From Flavobacterium sp. 123 (lineage in GTDB: Bacteria > Bacteroidota > Bacteroidia > Flavobacteriales > Flavobacteriaceae): a stretch of DNA of 64,000 bases. The translations under genes and the position numbers were made by a program. Numbering within the stretch: the first letter of the stretch is position 1; each line of letters begins with the position of its first letter. The stretch covers positions 2,859,942-2,923,941 of the forward strand of contig NZ_RBXD01000001.1 of assembly GCF_003634825.1 (NCBI RefSeq). The letters run 5' to 3'. Below, one piece after another: positions 45,930-56,400 of this stretch. The notes beneath the pieces are model-generated. The model saw nothing but the letters and a program-made list of their open reading frames with translations. It had not been told where the DNA came from and did no database searches.

Positions 45930-46522
45930 GAATTATTTCAGGAAAATACAAAGGAAGACGCATTTTTCCTCCAAAAGGACTTCCCGTTCGACCTACAACT
46001 GATATGTCTAAAGAAGCACTATTTAATGTTTTGAATAATCATTTCAATTTTGATGGCTTAAAAATATTAGATTTATTCGCAGGAACTGGAAATATTAGTT
46101 TTGAATTTGCCTCTCGTGGTTGTACTCCTATTACTTCTGTAGATGCTGATTTTGGTTGTGTAAAATTCATCAAGCAAATTGCTAGTGAATATGATTTTAA
46201 TATTGCTGCCACAAAAAGTGATGTATTTTCTTTTTTAGAAAGAAACAACACTACCTACGATATTATTTTTGCAGATCCTCCTTATGGCTTAGACCAAAAG
46301 ACATTTGAAAAAGTAGTCACTACCGTTTTTGAAAAAAACCTACTGCAAGAAGATGGAATGATGATTATCGAACATTCTAAATATACCAAAATGGACCATT
46401 TGAGTAATTTCTCATTTCAAAAAAGTTATGGTGGCTCCTTTTTTAGTTTCTTCGAAATTGGGAAATCCACAGATGAAGAAATGGATGAGGAAGACTCGCT
46501 TTTGGACTCCGAAGAAGAATAG
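45926..46522 (+). CDS. rsmD: 16S rRNA guanine-N2 methyltransferase RsmD
   Basis: SAM-dependent methylation of 16S rRNA (G966 in E. coli numbering). N-terminal MRIISGKYKGRRIFPPKG with the conserved RPTTDMSKEALFNVL, the SAM-binding LDLFAGTGNISFEFASRG at about 48-65 and the catalytic DPPY at 117-120 are all present. At 198 residues it is of normal size, with an acidic C-terminal tail (EEMDEEDSLLDSEEE) beyond the core. It is translationally coupled to the DUF3822 gene and ends before a terminator shared with rnpB. Confidence 0.95.
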   Translation: MRIISGKYKGRRIFPPKGLPVRPTTDMSKEALFNVLNNHFNFDGLKILDLFAGTGNISFEFASRGCTPITSVDADFGCVKFIKQIASEYDFNIAATKSDVFSFLERNNTTYDIIFADPPYGLDQKTFEKVVTTVFEKNLLQEDGMMIIEHSKYTKMDHLSNFSFQKSYGGSFFSFFEIGKSTDEEMDEEDSLLDSEEE

Positions 46523-46560
46523 TACCTAAATAAATCTAGCTAGATTAAAAAAAATAACCA

Positions 46561-46602
46561 AAAATTCGCAAATTTTAAAATAGATTTAAATTTGCGAATT
46601 TT
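46561..46602. terminator. Hairpin between rsmD and RNase P RNA
   Basis: A perfect 15-bp stem AAAATTCGCAAATTT (46561-46575) / 46588-46602 with a 12-base loop, between convergent rsmD and rnpB; T-rich flanks on both strands. Confidence 0.7.
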
Positions 46603-46616
46603 CGGTTTAATAAAAA

Positions 46617-46936
46617 ATGCAGACCTATAAGCCGGATTCTGTCCCCGATAAATCGGAGCCTTATCATTTATCTAGACTTACAATTACTCATAAGTTCAAG
46701 CTATCTACCCTTCAACAACGGACGAGAAGCCCTTAAATGCTGATATACTTGATATTTCACCGCATAGAGTTTACCTGGTTTCACTACAGCATTACCTGTA
46801 CATACTTTCTGTTGCACTTGTCCTGAATTGATTGCAATTGATTGCGCAATCCGACGGGAGTTACCCGCTATGCTTCTCTATGGTGTCCGGACTTTCCTCC
46901 CTTCGCAAAAAGCGAACGACGATAAGGCGGTCTGCG
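46617..46936 (-). ncRNA. rnpB: RNase P RNA (class A)
   Basis: The catalytic RNA of ribonuclease P, which matures tRNA 5' ends. The minus strand has the invariant GAGGAAAGTCCGGAC (46885-46899) and the 3' ACAGAATCCGGCTTA (46628-46642). The ends form helix P1: GCAGACC (46929-46935) with GGTCTGC (46619-46625). About 320 nt fits. The 5' end is placed by the promoter and P1 and is uncertain by a few bases. Confidence 0.95.
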
Positions 46937-46939
46937 GGG

Positions 46940-46970
46940 CAAAACTACAACTTTAATCAGTGGTTGTCAA
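46940..46970 (-). promoter_or_regulatory. Promoter of rnpB
   Basis: TTG (46968-46970), 20 bases, TAGTTTTG (46940-46947) on the minus strand, ending about five bases before the predicted rnpB start: a near-ideal Bacteroidota promoter for a stable RNA. Confidence 0.75.
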
Positions 46971-47048
46971 GATTAGCGTAATTACTTTAACAAGTCTTTC
47001 ACAATGAATTGAAAATAAAATAGTTACCTTTAGTAAAAACAATTAATC

Positions 47049-47360
47049 ATGAAACCAGCCTACCATTACACCACCGTCTTAGAAGCATTAGATGATTTGA
47101 AGAAAAAAGGTTTTACCTATGATTTTAATATTCATTCAGAAGATATTGTAGCAAATCCTCATGAATTTGAAGTGCTTCATGTATATCGTTATGATGGAGA
47201 TACAGATCCTGATGAAGAATCAGTAGTGTATGGAATAAATTCAATATCAGGAGAAAAAGGCGTTTTTGTCGCTGGATTTTCAGCAAATTCAGATAATGAA
47301 GCGGCTTCTATATTAGCAAAATTATGCATTGAAGGCGGAGACAATCAATGCATAATTTAA
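47049..47360 (+). CDS. Conserved small hypothetical protein
   Basis: A 103-residue soluble protein I do not recognise functionally. Some Bacteroidota annotations call related proteins phosphoribosylpyrophosphate synthetase, but it is far too short and has no PRPP motif, so the name should not be used. It contains YHYTTVLEALDDLKKKGFTY, a helix-loop start, and VYRYDGDTDPDEESVVYGI, an acidic strand-turn, with a C-terminal FSANSDNEAASILAKLCI. It stands alone between rnpB and dnaX. Confidence 0.8.
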   Translation: MKPAYHYTTVLEALDDLKKKGFTYDFNIHSEDIVANPHEFEVLHVYRYDGDTDPDEESVVYGINSISGEKGVFVAGFSANSDNEAASILAKLCIEGGDNQCII

Positions 47361-47517
47361 TTCTTATTATGAGATATATTCTAAATTTATTATAATTAAG
47401 AACTTTTATCTCTTCTTAATTACAAAAATATTTATGAATAAAATTATCTGGAAATTTCCTTTAGAATAAATTACAAAATCTTCAATATTTAAATTTTTAC
47501 ATCTTTAAATTAAAACC

Positions 47518-47525
47518 TATATTTG
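47518..47525 (+). promoter_or_regulatory. -7 promoter element of dnaX
   Basis: TATATTTG, an exact TAnnTTTG match 18 bases before ATG 47544. It overlaps an alternative in-frame TTG start (47523), which excludes the longer N-terminus. No -33 element was evident. Confidence 0.5.
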
Positions 47526-47543
47526 CTTTCGAATAAAATTTTT

Positions 47544-49273
47544 ATGGAACAATTTATTGTATCGGCTCGTAAATATCGTCCTCAAACATTTAAAGATGTT
47601 GTAGGGCAAAAAGCGATTACAAATACTTTACTAAACGCCATAGAAAACAATCACTTAGCCTCTGCATTATTATTTACTGGACCTCGTGGTGTAGGAAAAA
47701 CAACTTGTGCCCGAATTCTAGCTCGAAAAATTAACCAACCCGGCTACGATGATCCCAATGAAGATTTTGCTTTTAATGTTTTCGAATTAGACGCTGCTTC
47801 AAACAATTCAGTTGATGATATTCGAAATTTAATTGATCAAGTTCGAATTCCGCCACAAACTGGGCAATACAAAGTATATATAATTGACGAGGTACATATG
47901 TTATCTTCGGCGGCATTTAATGCTTTTCTAAAAACCTTAGAAGAGCCACCAAAGCATGCTATTTTTATATTGGCTACGACCGAAAAACATAAAATTATTC
48001 CAACGATACTGTCTCGTTGTCAAATATTTGATTTCAAAAGAATAACGGTTAAAGATGCTAAAGAACATCTTGCTGATGTAGCTACAAGCCAAGGCGTAAA
48101 TTTTGAAGACGATGCTTTGCATATTATCGCTCAAAAAGCGGATGGTGCTATGCGTGATGCTTTATCTATTTTTGATAGAGTTGTTTCCTATTGCGGAACA
48201 AATCTTACTCGTCAGGCAGTTACAGAAAACCTAAATGTTCTGGATTATGAAACCTATATTAAGGTAACTGATTTAGTTCTTGAAAATAAAATTCCTGAGT
48301 TGTTAATGGTTTTTAATGACATTCTTTCTAAAGGATTTGATGCACATCATTTTGTTTCGGGATTAGCCTCTCATTTTAGAGATTTATTGGTTTCAAAAAC
48401 GCCTTCAACTTTATCTTTGTTAGAAGTTGGAGAACAAGCACAACAAATGTATGGGGTTCAAGCCCAAAAATGCAGTCAAGACTTTTTATTAAAGGGAATC
48501 GAAATTGCTAATGATTGTGATTTGAAATACAAAGTCAGTCAAAACCAGCGTTTACTTGTTGAACTTTGCTTAATGCAGTTAGCCTCTATCTCTTTTGATG
48601 GAGAAAAAAAAAAGTTGATCAATTTATAATTCCACCTACTTATTTCAGAAAAAATGATTATTCGATAACAGTACAAACTAAAGCTGTAGAATCGATTAAT
48701 GTTGTTCAGCCAACAGAAACGGTTAAGGAAAAAGAACCTGAAAGTATAGTTGTTCCTCAAACAATAGCTCCTCAAGCCATAAAAATTGATATTCCACTAT
48801 CAAATGAACCTAAAGTTTCGGCTTTATCGTTATCAAGTATTCGTGCAAAAAAAGCATTAGAAGAAAACAATAAATCATTTGTTAAGGAAGTGGTTCATTT
48901 ACCAACAGAATCTTTTACTGAGACAGAAATGTTATTGCAATGGAATAAATATGCGCAGCGTTTAGGGGATAAAGGATATCGGATTATGGAATCCTTATTG
49001 CTTATCAATGATCCCGTTTTGAACGGAACTGCTATCAGTATTGAATTGCCAAATGAAGGCTCAAAACTTGATTTTGAAAAAGAAATAAATGGGCTTTTAG
49101 GCCATCTAAAAGGACATTTGCACAATCACGATATTACAATTGAAGTAATTGTCAACGAAAGTTTCGAGAGCAAAAGAACCTTTAACGATCAGGACCGATA
49201 CAATAGGTTGCACCAAATAAATCCAAACATTGAGTTGTTAAGAACTACTTTTGGATTGGATTTGAATGCATAA
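47544..49273 (+). CDS. dnaX: DNA polymerase III tau/gamma, two frames joined by a -1 shift
   Basis: Clamp-loader subunit. Frame 0 (47544-48629) gives 361 residues: Walker A GPRGVGKTT at 46-54, IIDEVHMLS, sensor and RFC-lid regions (domains I-III, gamma-like), then stops just after GEKKKLINL. The -1 frame is closed by TGA at 48596-48598, opens at 48599 and runs to 49273, giving the linker and C-terminal domain (NKYAQRLGDKGYRIMESLLL). A -1 slip at the A10 run (48604-48613) yields about 576 residues, the usual tau length. The zinc-module cysteines of E. coli DnaX are absent (KINQPGYDDPNEDFAFN). A sequencing error in the A-run is possible. Confidence 0.88.
48599..48628 (+). promoter_or_regulatory. 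Frameshift window with A10 slippery run in dnaX
   Basis: Only these 30 bases are open in both frames (upstream TGA in -1, downstream TAA in 0). They contain A10 at 48604-48613 followed by G: in frame 0 GAA AAA AAA AAG, matching the E. coli dnaX slippery heptamer A-AAA-AAG and also the poly-A of polymerase slippage in Thermus dnaX. Confidence 0.7.
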
Positions 49274-49349
49274 ATAGTATTAAAAAAATCAATTATCTTC
49301 CCTCTAATTCTCTAATTTCAATTCTTTAAATAAATTTAAAATCTATCTT

Positions 49350-50240
49350 TTAGATTTTTCCGTAATACATCGCTTTTACAATACCATCGGCTAAACCTAT
49401 TTTTGGCACATAAATATTTCTAGCTCCACTCCATTTCATTGCGTTCAAATAAATTCGGGTAGCTGGGATGATTACGTCGGCACGGTCAGAATTTAATCCT
49501 AATTCCGAAATTCTTTGTTCGTATGTTAATGAATTTAAAAATGAATATTGTGAATTAATATAAATATAAGACAATGGTTTTTCTTGTTGTTTTCCAGACA
49601 TTTTGAATAATTTATTAATATTCCCTCCAGAACCAATAAGTGTTACTTCATCATAATCTTTAGTATTTGTTTTGATCCATTTCTCGATTTCATCCCAAAC
49701 AACATCGCACACCATATCATTAAGCAATCGAACAGTACCTGCTTTGAAAGATCTAGAATTAATCATTTTACCATTAGAAAACAAAGTAAATTCAGTACTA
49801 CCACCACCAACATCTACAAAAAGATATGTTTTTTCTGTTTTCAACAAATGGTGTAAATCCGTTGAAGCAATTATCGCAGCTTCTTTTTTACCATCGATAA
49901 TTTCAATTTTTATATCTGCTTTTTTCTTAATAATCGAAACAACCTCTTTGCCATTATAAGCTTCCCGCATTGCCGAAGTTGCAAAAGCCATGTATCGCTC
50001 TACTTTGTGAACTTTCATCAAAAGATTAAAAGCTTTCATAGCATCACACATTCTTTCAATGTTTTCCTGAGAAATTTCACCCACTGTAAAAGCATCTTGT
50101 CCTAAACGAATTGGGACACGAACTAAGGAACTTTTGCTAAATTGAGTTTCTTTTCCATCTTGCTCAACGATATTCGCGATCAGCAAACGCATGGCGTTAG
50201 ACCCGATATCAATTGCAGCATATTTTTTTATTTTTATCAT
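49350..50240 (-). CDS. ppx: Ppx/GppA-family exopolyphosphatase
   Basis: Hydrolyses inorganic polyphosphate (or pppGpp) with an ASKHA fold. YAAIDIGSNAMRLLIANI at the start is the phosphate-1 motif, FVDVGGGSTEFTLFSNGKMI the phosphate-2 motif, and LIGSGGNINKLFKMSGKQ the adenosine-like motif. At 296 residues it has the short Ppx form without the C-terminal HD-like domain. It is downstream of ppk1 by 69 bases on the same strand, so polyphosphate synthesis and breakdown are encoded together. Confidence 0.93.
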   Translation of the reverse strand: MIKIKKYAAIDIGSNAMRLLIANIVEQDGKETQFSKSSLVRVPIRLGQDAFTVGEISQENIERMCDAMKAFNLLMKVHKVERYMAFATSAMREAYNGKEVVSIIKKKADIKIEIIDGKKEAAIIASTDLHHLLKTEKTYLFVDVGGGSTEFTLFSNGKMINSRSFKAGTVRLLNDMVCDVVWDEIEKWIKTNTKDYDEVTLIGSGGNINKLFKMSGKQQEKPLSYIYINSQYSFLNSLTYEQRISELGLNSDRADVIIPATRIYLNAMKWSGARNIYVPKIGLADGIVKAMYYGKI

Positions 50241-50309
50241 TTAAATGATGATTCGTTGGTTTGTTAATTCTTTAAATTAGGAACTTTAGTTTTATAGAAT
50301 AACAAACAA

Positions 50310-52409
50310 TTATATATCCTCTAATGCTAGTTTGTTTTGATGATACTTATAGGTCTCTAATTGCGCTCTAAAAACAGGATTATCTCCACTTTCTCTATAT
50401 TTATTATCTAGCTTATAAGAATGATATCTAGCTTTTACATTTCCTTTCCAACCTATATCAAAAATATCTATTAATTCTTGTTTAATATCTTCGTCATAAA
50501 TTGGACAAGAAACTTCTACTCTTCCATCAATATTTCTAGTCATAATATCTGCTGATGAAATATAAATTTCGGGTTGCCCTGCATTACCAAAAATATAAAT
50601 TCTAGAATGTTCTAAATAATTATCTACAATACTTATAGCTTCAATATTTTCGCTCATTCCAGGAATTCCGGGAATTAAAGAACATATTCCTCTTACTTCA
50701 AGTTGGATTTTCACTCCCGCTCTACTTGCTTCATATAGTTTATCAATCATATCAAAGTCAGACAAACTATTCATCTTTAACTTCATATACGTCGTTTTTC
50801 CTACCAATGCATGCGCCGTTTCTCTTTCTATCATTTTATAGAAACGAGTTCGCGTATAATGAGGAGAAACTATAAGATGTTTGTAACGATGAACTCTATA
50901 GTTGATTTCGAAAAATTCAAAAATTTTAGAAATGTCTTTTAAAATTTTTTGGTGACACGTAAAAAGTGTTACATCCGTATAAAATTTTGCAGTTGTTTCA
51001 TTGAAATTTCCTGACGAAATAATTCCGTAGCGTTTTACTTTTTTATCTTCAATTCGTTCAATCACACAAATTTTACTATGTACTTTCAGTCCTTTTATTC
51101 CAAAAATAAGTTCAATTCCTTCTGTTTGCATTTGCTCCGCATAAGAAATATTACTTGCTTCATCAAAACGAGCTTGTAATTCAATTTGAACCGTTACTTT
51201 TTTTCCGTTTTTTGCAGCGTTTATTAATGAACTGATAATCTGCGAATTTTTAGCTAATCTATATAATGTAATCTTTATTGAAGTCACTTTTGGATCTAAT
51301 GCTGCCTCTCGTAAAAACTTAATAACATAAGCATACGATTGGTATGGCGCATGAATCATATAATCCTTTAAAGCGATTTTTTTCATGATATTTTCATCCA
51401 AACTCAAACCTGGGATTTGTAGCGGTGGATTACTTTTATAAAGCAAATCAAAACGTCCCAAATTCGGAAAGTCCATATAATCCCTTCTATTATGGTATCT
51501 ACCACCTGGAATTATACTATCAGTCGAGTCAATTTTCATATTTGAAAGAAAATATTTCAAAGTATCCTTTCCAATAGATTGATCATAAATGAAACGTACT
51601 GGTTCTCCAATTCTTCGGTCTTTTACACTAGTTGCAATTTTTTCGAGCATACTTTTACTCAAATCACTATCAATGTCTAGTTGTGCATCTCTGGTGATTT
51701 TGATCATATGAGCAGAAACACTTTCGTAGTCAAAAATGTCAAAAATCTTATTTAAATTAAAACGAATCACATCATCTAACATGATAACATATTGTTTCTC
51801 ATTATTTGATGGTAGCACTACGAATCGATTAATTGTTTTTGGGATTTCAATTACTGCATAGCGAACTTCTGATTTTTGCTTTGGTGAATTAGCAGATTGT
51901 TCTTTATTCTTATTATTCATAACTAATTTCACTGCCAAATATCCTATAGTATCTTTCAATACTGGAAATTGTGCCAAATCATTAAGAATAATAGTTACTA
52001 ATTCAGGGCTTACCTTTTGAACAAAAAAGTCTTTTATAAATTCTTCTTGTTCTGGAGAAACATTCGTTTCATCTATGGTAAAAATATTTTCAGTTTCAAG
52101 TTTAGCCTCAATATCATTCAATATTTGCAAACTTTCTGTTTGTTGATCAATAACAATATCTGTAATATCATTCAGTAATTGTTGGGCTGAAATACCACCT
52201 AGATATTTTTCTCCAGATATTCCTGTCAAACTTAATCTTCTAATGGCTGCAAAGCGAACTCTAAAAAACTCATCTAAATTATTCGAAAAAATTCCTAAAA
52301 AACGCAACCTGTCTAAAAGTGGTACCGACTCATCTGCAGCTTCTTGAAGTACTCTATCATTAAAAGACAACCAACTTTTTTCTCTATCAATATATTTTTG
52401 TTCTAACAC
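50310..52409 (-). CDS. ppk1: Polyphosphate kinase 1
   Basis: Makes polyphosphate from ATP reversibly, at the inner membrane. The 699-residue chain has all four domains: N-terminal EKSWLSFNDRVLQEAADESV with FLGIFSNNLDEFFRVRFAAI, a head domain, and two PLD-like catalytic halves with the phosphohistidine motif VHSKICVIER, together with KVTVQIELQARFDEASNI. Length is normal. sixA lies five bases upstream and ppx downstream, giving a compact polyphosphate operon sixA-ppk1-ppx. Confidence 0.97.
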   Translation of the reverse strand: MLEQKYIDREKSWLSFNDRVLQEAADESVPLLDRLRFLGIFSNNLDEFFRVRFAAIRRLSLTGISGEKYLGGISAQQLLNDITDIVIDQQTESLQILNDIEAKLETENIFTIDETNVSPEQEEFIKDFFVQKVSPELVTIILNDLAQFPVLKDTIGYLAVKLVMNNKNKEQSANSPKQKSEVRYAVIEIPKTINRFVVLPSNNEKQYVIMLDDVIRFNLNKIFDIFDYESVSAHMIKITRDAQLDIDSDLSKSMLEKIATSVKDRRIGEPVRFIYDQSIGKDTLKYFLSNMKIDSTDSIIPGGRYHNRRDYMDFPNLGRFDLLYKSNPPLQIPGLSLDENIMKKIALKDYMIHAPYQSYAYVIKFLREAALDPKVTSIKITLYRLAKNSQIISSLINAAKNGKKVTVQIELQARFDEASNISYAEQMQTEGIELIFGIKGLKVHSKICVIERIEDKKVKRYGIISSGNFNETTAKFYTDVTLFTCHQKILKDISKIFEFFEINYRVHRYKHLIVSPHYTRTRFYKMIERETAHALVGKTTYMKLKMNSLSDFDMIDKLYEASRAGVKIQLEVRGICSLIPGIPGMSENIEAISIVDNYLEHSRIYIFGNAGQPEIYISSADIMTRNIDGRVEVSCPIYDEDIKQELIDIFDIGWKGNVKARYHSYKLDNKYRESGDNPVFRAQLETYKYHQNKLALEDI

Positions 52410-52414
52410 TATTC

Positions 52415-52900
52415 TTATTTTAAATCCTTTGGAAATATTACTTTTTGGGTTTTGCCTTTATGGATAGCATCCCAACTATCGGCTTGAAATTGTATGGATA
52501 CAAATCCGGATGTAGGAACATTATCAATAAAAACATCTCCAAATTTATTAACAAAATTTGTAATAGCCTCATTATGTCCAAAAAGAATAACACTTTCGAA
52601 AAGATTACTACATGATTTGATAACTTTCTCCAATTGGTTTTCATCAAAAGTATAGAGTTCTTTTTTGTAGACAATGCTTTCAACGGGATAAGATATATTT
52701 TGGGCAAAAATTAAAGCTGTTTCAGCTGCTCTCGCAGCAGCACTACTCCATATCAAATATGTTTTAGGAATAAAATTGGAAATATTTGAAGAAACCAAAT
52801 GAGCATCTTGAATTCCGTTTTTCATCAAAGGCCTATCAAAATCTTTCAAAGGAGCTTCCCAACTAGATTTTGCATGTCTAATTAATATTAAATTTTTCAT
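52415..52900 (-). CDS. sixA: SixA-type histidine phosphatase
   Basis: A 161-residue histidine-phosphatase (phosphoglycerate-mutase-like) protein. The phosphate-binding RHG-type motif is R8-H9-AKSSW in LILIRHAKSSWEAPL, and the second histidine is in VILFGHNEAITNF near residue 108; WSSAAARAAETALIFA carries the conserved arginine. SixA-type enzymes dephosphorylate phosphohistidine; beside ppk1, whose intermediate is a phosphohistidine, it could modulate that enzyme, though this is inferred. It is the first gene of the operon. Confidence 0.9.
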   Translation of the reverse strand: MKNLILIRHAKSSWEAPLKDFDRPLMKNGIQDAHLVSSNISNFIPKTYLIWSSAAARAAETALIFAQNISYPVESIVYKKELYTFDENQLEKVIKSCSNLFESVILFGHNEAITNFVNKFGDVFIDNVPTSGFVSIQFQADSWDAIHKGKTQKVIFPKDLK

Positions 52901-53461
52901 ACCCCAATAGTTTTAATTTGAAACACTGAATAACCACAACAAATTACAATTTTTTTTCTAAAGTAAATAGTAATTCCAATTCAAAACATTTAAGTTTTAA
53001 TTTAAAAGTATTAGTCCTACTAAAATATTTTTTATAAAATGTTAAAATATATATTTTAAATTATAGTAAAAAACTTACTAATTATTTAAAATAATGCAAA
53101 TAAACGATGATTTTTGCACTTTATCGACTTTTTTTAATTTTCGTATCATAAAAAAATATAAATTTGATTAACGAAATGAAAAAGAGTTTAACAGTTAGAT
53201 TACAAATTAAATAATTTGGAAAACTCGATTAAATGCAAAGTAAATAGATTTTAATGAAGCAAAAACATCGTTTCAACGAGTATTTAAGTTGTTTGTAGAA
53301 AAAAAATACAAGTTGGTGTTATTCAAATTAATTTAGCACTATAATTAATTACAATAGTCCCACAATTTAAAAATATTAACAATTGTTGAACATGATTTTG
53401 TAAGAATTAAAAAAGTAAAATCCCCAAATAATATACATAAATAAATTTAAATTTTGATTGT
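52901..53461. other. 561-base AT-rich intergenic region before the giant adhesin
   Basis: No substantial gene is present. It contains a TAAATTTG -7 element (53159-53166), followed by a 12-codon micro-ORF (53176-53214, MKKSLTVRLQIK), and then about 250 bases to the adhesin ATG at 53462, implying a long 5' leader if that promoter is used. An AACAATTGTT palindrome lies about 80 bases before the ATG. The promoter of sixA should be at the other end; I found no clear match there. Confidence 0.55.
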
Positions 53462-56400
53462 ATGAAAAATTCTCTACCCAAAAGAAGATCTGCCAAAAAT
53501 ATAGGAGTGACTAAAATTATCTCCCTTTTGGTATTTTTACTATCAGCAGTAAGTTCTTTTAGTCAAACTTGCAGTATTAGCCAAACTAATCCTTGCCCTT
53601 CATCGCCAGTTTCAGCTTGTACAACAGGCACTGGTTTATATTCTACAGACCCAGCTCTAAATTTACCTCTTGCCCCAGGGTATTTTCTTTCTTGTAATGG
53701 TGGAGGAACATCGGGTTATCAATATGAAAATTCGTTTGATATTCCCGAAAGTCAATCTGCTAGCGATTGTTGGAAATATTCACGAGTTCAGCGGATTGGA
53801 AATTTGGGTGGGGTGTTAAACTTGTTTCAATCTACTGGAACAACTACAAGCGTTACTACGCCATTTTTTTATATGATGCCGACTGATCCCGTTGATATTA
53901 AATTAGATGTTTTTCGAGCTGGCACAAGTCTTTTCAAAATAAACTATTATTTAGAAGATAAAAATGGAAATAAAACTCTACAAGGTTTTTTTGATGTAAA
54001 CGGAAGCCATCTTACAAACACAAACAAATTTTATACAGCTACTATAACTGCTCCTTCAACAACTGGTTTTAGAATATATTTTGAATTTGTTCCAAATCCT
54101 ACTATAGGTAATGGAGATAAAAACAGAGTTGATTGGTTAGGAATAGATGCACCTATTTATGGAACTGGTTGTTCTGGCGATGCTAACTTCTCAACCACTG
54201 TTACAGGACTTCTTCCTTTTTTCCCTATTGGATCAACTCCAGTTACCTATACTGCTACATACAGAAACTCTGCTGGGGATGTACTTGATTCAAAAATTTG
54301 TACCTACAATGTTATTGTGAATAAAACAACTTTTGCTGGCGTTCCAACAAGTGCTACATGTACAACAAATGGAAGTATTCAGATTACTGCTGCTTCAGCT
54401 AACACTTCAACAAATAATATAAAATATACTATTAACGGTGGAAGTCCAATAAGTCTTACCGGATCTTTATCAACAGTAACAACTACAGCAATAAACGATG
54501 GTGTAACTACGACAACTACTTATTCAACGGTAATAGGTACAATATCCAATTTATCAGCTGGAAGTTATACGATTAGTGTAAGTGATGATATAACTAAATG
54601 TAGCGACTCGAAAGAAATTATTGTTCTAGAAACACCTGATACAGTAGCTCCTGTAATTCCAACTTTAGCAAATGTAACTGGACAATGTTCAGCTACTGCT
54701 ACTGTACCAACTACAACGGATGTATGTGCAGGTACAATAACAGGTACAACTTCGGATCCTTTGACCTATTCAACTCAAGGTTCACACACAATCACTTGGA
54801 CTTTCAATGACGGTAATGGTCAATCCGTAACCGCTACCCAAAATGTGATTATTGATGATACAGTAGCTCCTGTAATTCCAACTTTAGCAAATGTAACTGG
54901 ACAATGTTCAGCTACTGCTACTGTACCAACTACAACGGATGTATGTGCAGGTACAATAACAGGTACAACTTCGGATCCTTTGACCTATTCAACTCAAGGT
55001 TCACACACAATCACTTGGACTTTCAATGACGGTAATGGTCAATCCGTAACCGCTACTCAAAATGTGATTATTGATGATACAGTAGCTCCTGTAATTCCAA
55101 CTTTAGCAAATGTAACTGGACAATGTTCAGCTACTGCTACTGTACCAATTACAACGGATGTATGTGCAGGTACAATAACAGGTACAACTTCGGATCCTTT
55201 GACCTATTCAACTCAAGGTTCACACACAATCACTTGGACTTTCAATGACGGTAATGGTCAATCCGTAACCGCTACTCAAAATGTGATTATTGATGATACA
55301 GTAGCTCCTGTAATTCCAACTTTAGCAAATGTAACTGGACAATGTTCAGCTACTGCTACTGTACCAACTACAACGGATGTATGTGCAGGTACAATAACAG
55401 GTACAACTTCGGATCCTTTGACCTATTCAACTCAAGGTTCACACACAATCACTTGGACTTTCAATGACGGTAATGGTCAATCCGTAACCGCTACTCAAAA
55501 TGTGATTATTGATGATACAGTAGCTCCTGTAATTCCAACTTTAGCAAATGTAACTGGACAATGTTCAGCTACTGCTACTGTACCAATTACAACGGATGTA
55601 TGTGCAGGTACAATAACAGGTACAACTTCGGATCCTTTGACCTATTCAACTCAAGGTTCACACACAATCACTTGGACTTTCAATGACGGTAATGGTCAAT
55701 CCGTAACCGCTACTCAAAATGTGATTATTGATGATACAGTAGCTCCTGTAATTCCAACTTTAGCAAATGTAACTGGACAATGTTCAGCTACTGCTACTGT
55801 ACCAATTACAACGGATGTATGTGCAGGTACAATAACAGGTACAACTTCGGATCCTTTGACCTATTCAACTCAAGGTTCACACACAATCACTTGGACTTTC
55901 AATGACGGTAATGGTCAATCCGTAACCGCTACTCAAAATGTGATTATTGATGATACAGTAGCTCCTGTAATTCCAACTTTAGCAAATGTAACTGGACAAT
56001 GTTCAGCTACTGCTACTGTACCAACTACAACGGATGTATGTGCAGGTACAATAACAGGTACAACTTCGGATCCTTTGACCTATTCAACTCAAGGTTCACA
56101 CACAATCACTTGGACTTTCAATGACGGTAATGGTCAATCCGTAACCGCTACTCAAAATGTGATTATTGATGATACAGTAGCTCCTGTAATTCCAACTTTA
56201 GCAAATGTAACTGGACAATGTTCAGCTACTGCTACTGTACCAACTACAACGGATGTATGTGCAGGTACAATAACAGGTACAACTTCGGATCCTTTGACCT
56301 ATTCAACTCAAGGTTCACACACAATCACTTGGACTTTCAATGACGGTAATGGTCAATCCGTAACCGCTACCCAAAATGTGATTATTGATGATACAGTAGC

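Noticed and set aside
47049-47360. Annotation of the small protein as PRPP synthetase
   Set aside because: The protein is 103 residues without PRPP-binding or pyrophosphate motifs, so the inherited database name is not credible.
47523-47543. TTG start of DnaX at 47523
   Set aside because: It overlaps the -7 box TATATTTG; the ATG at 47544 gives the usual MEQFIVSARKYRPQTF start.
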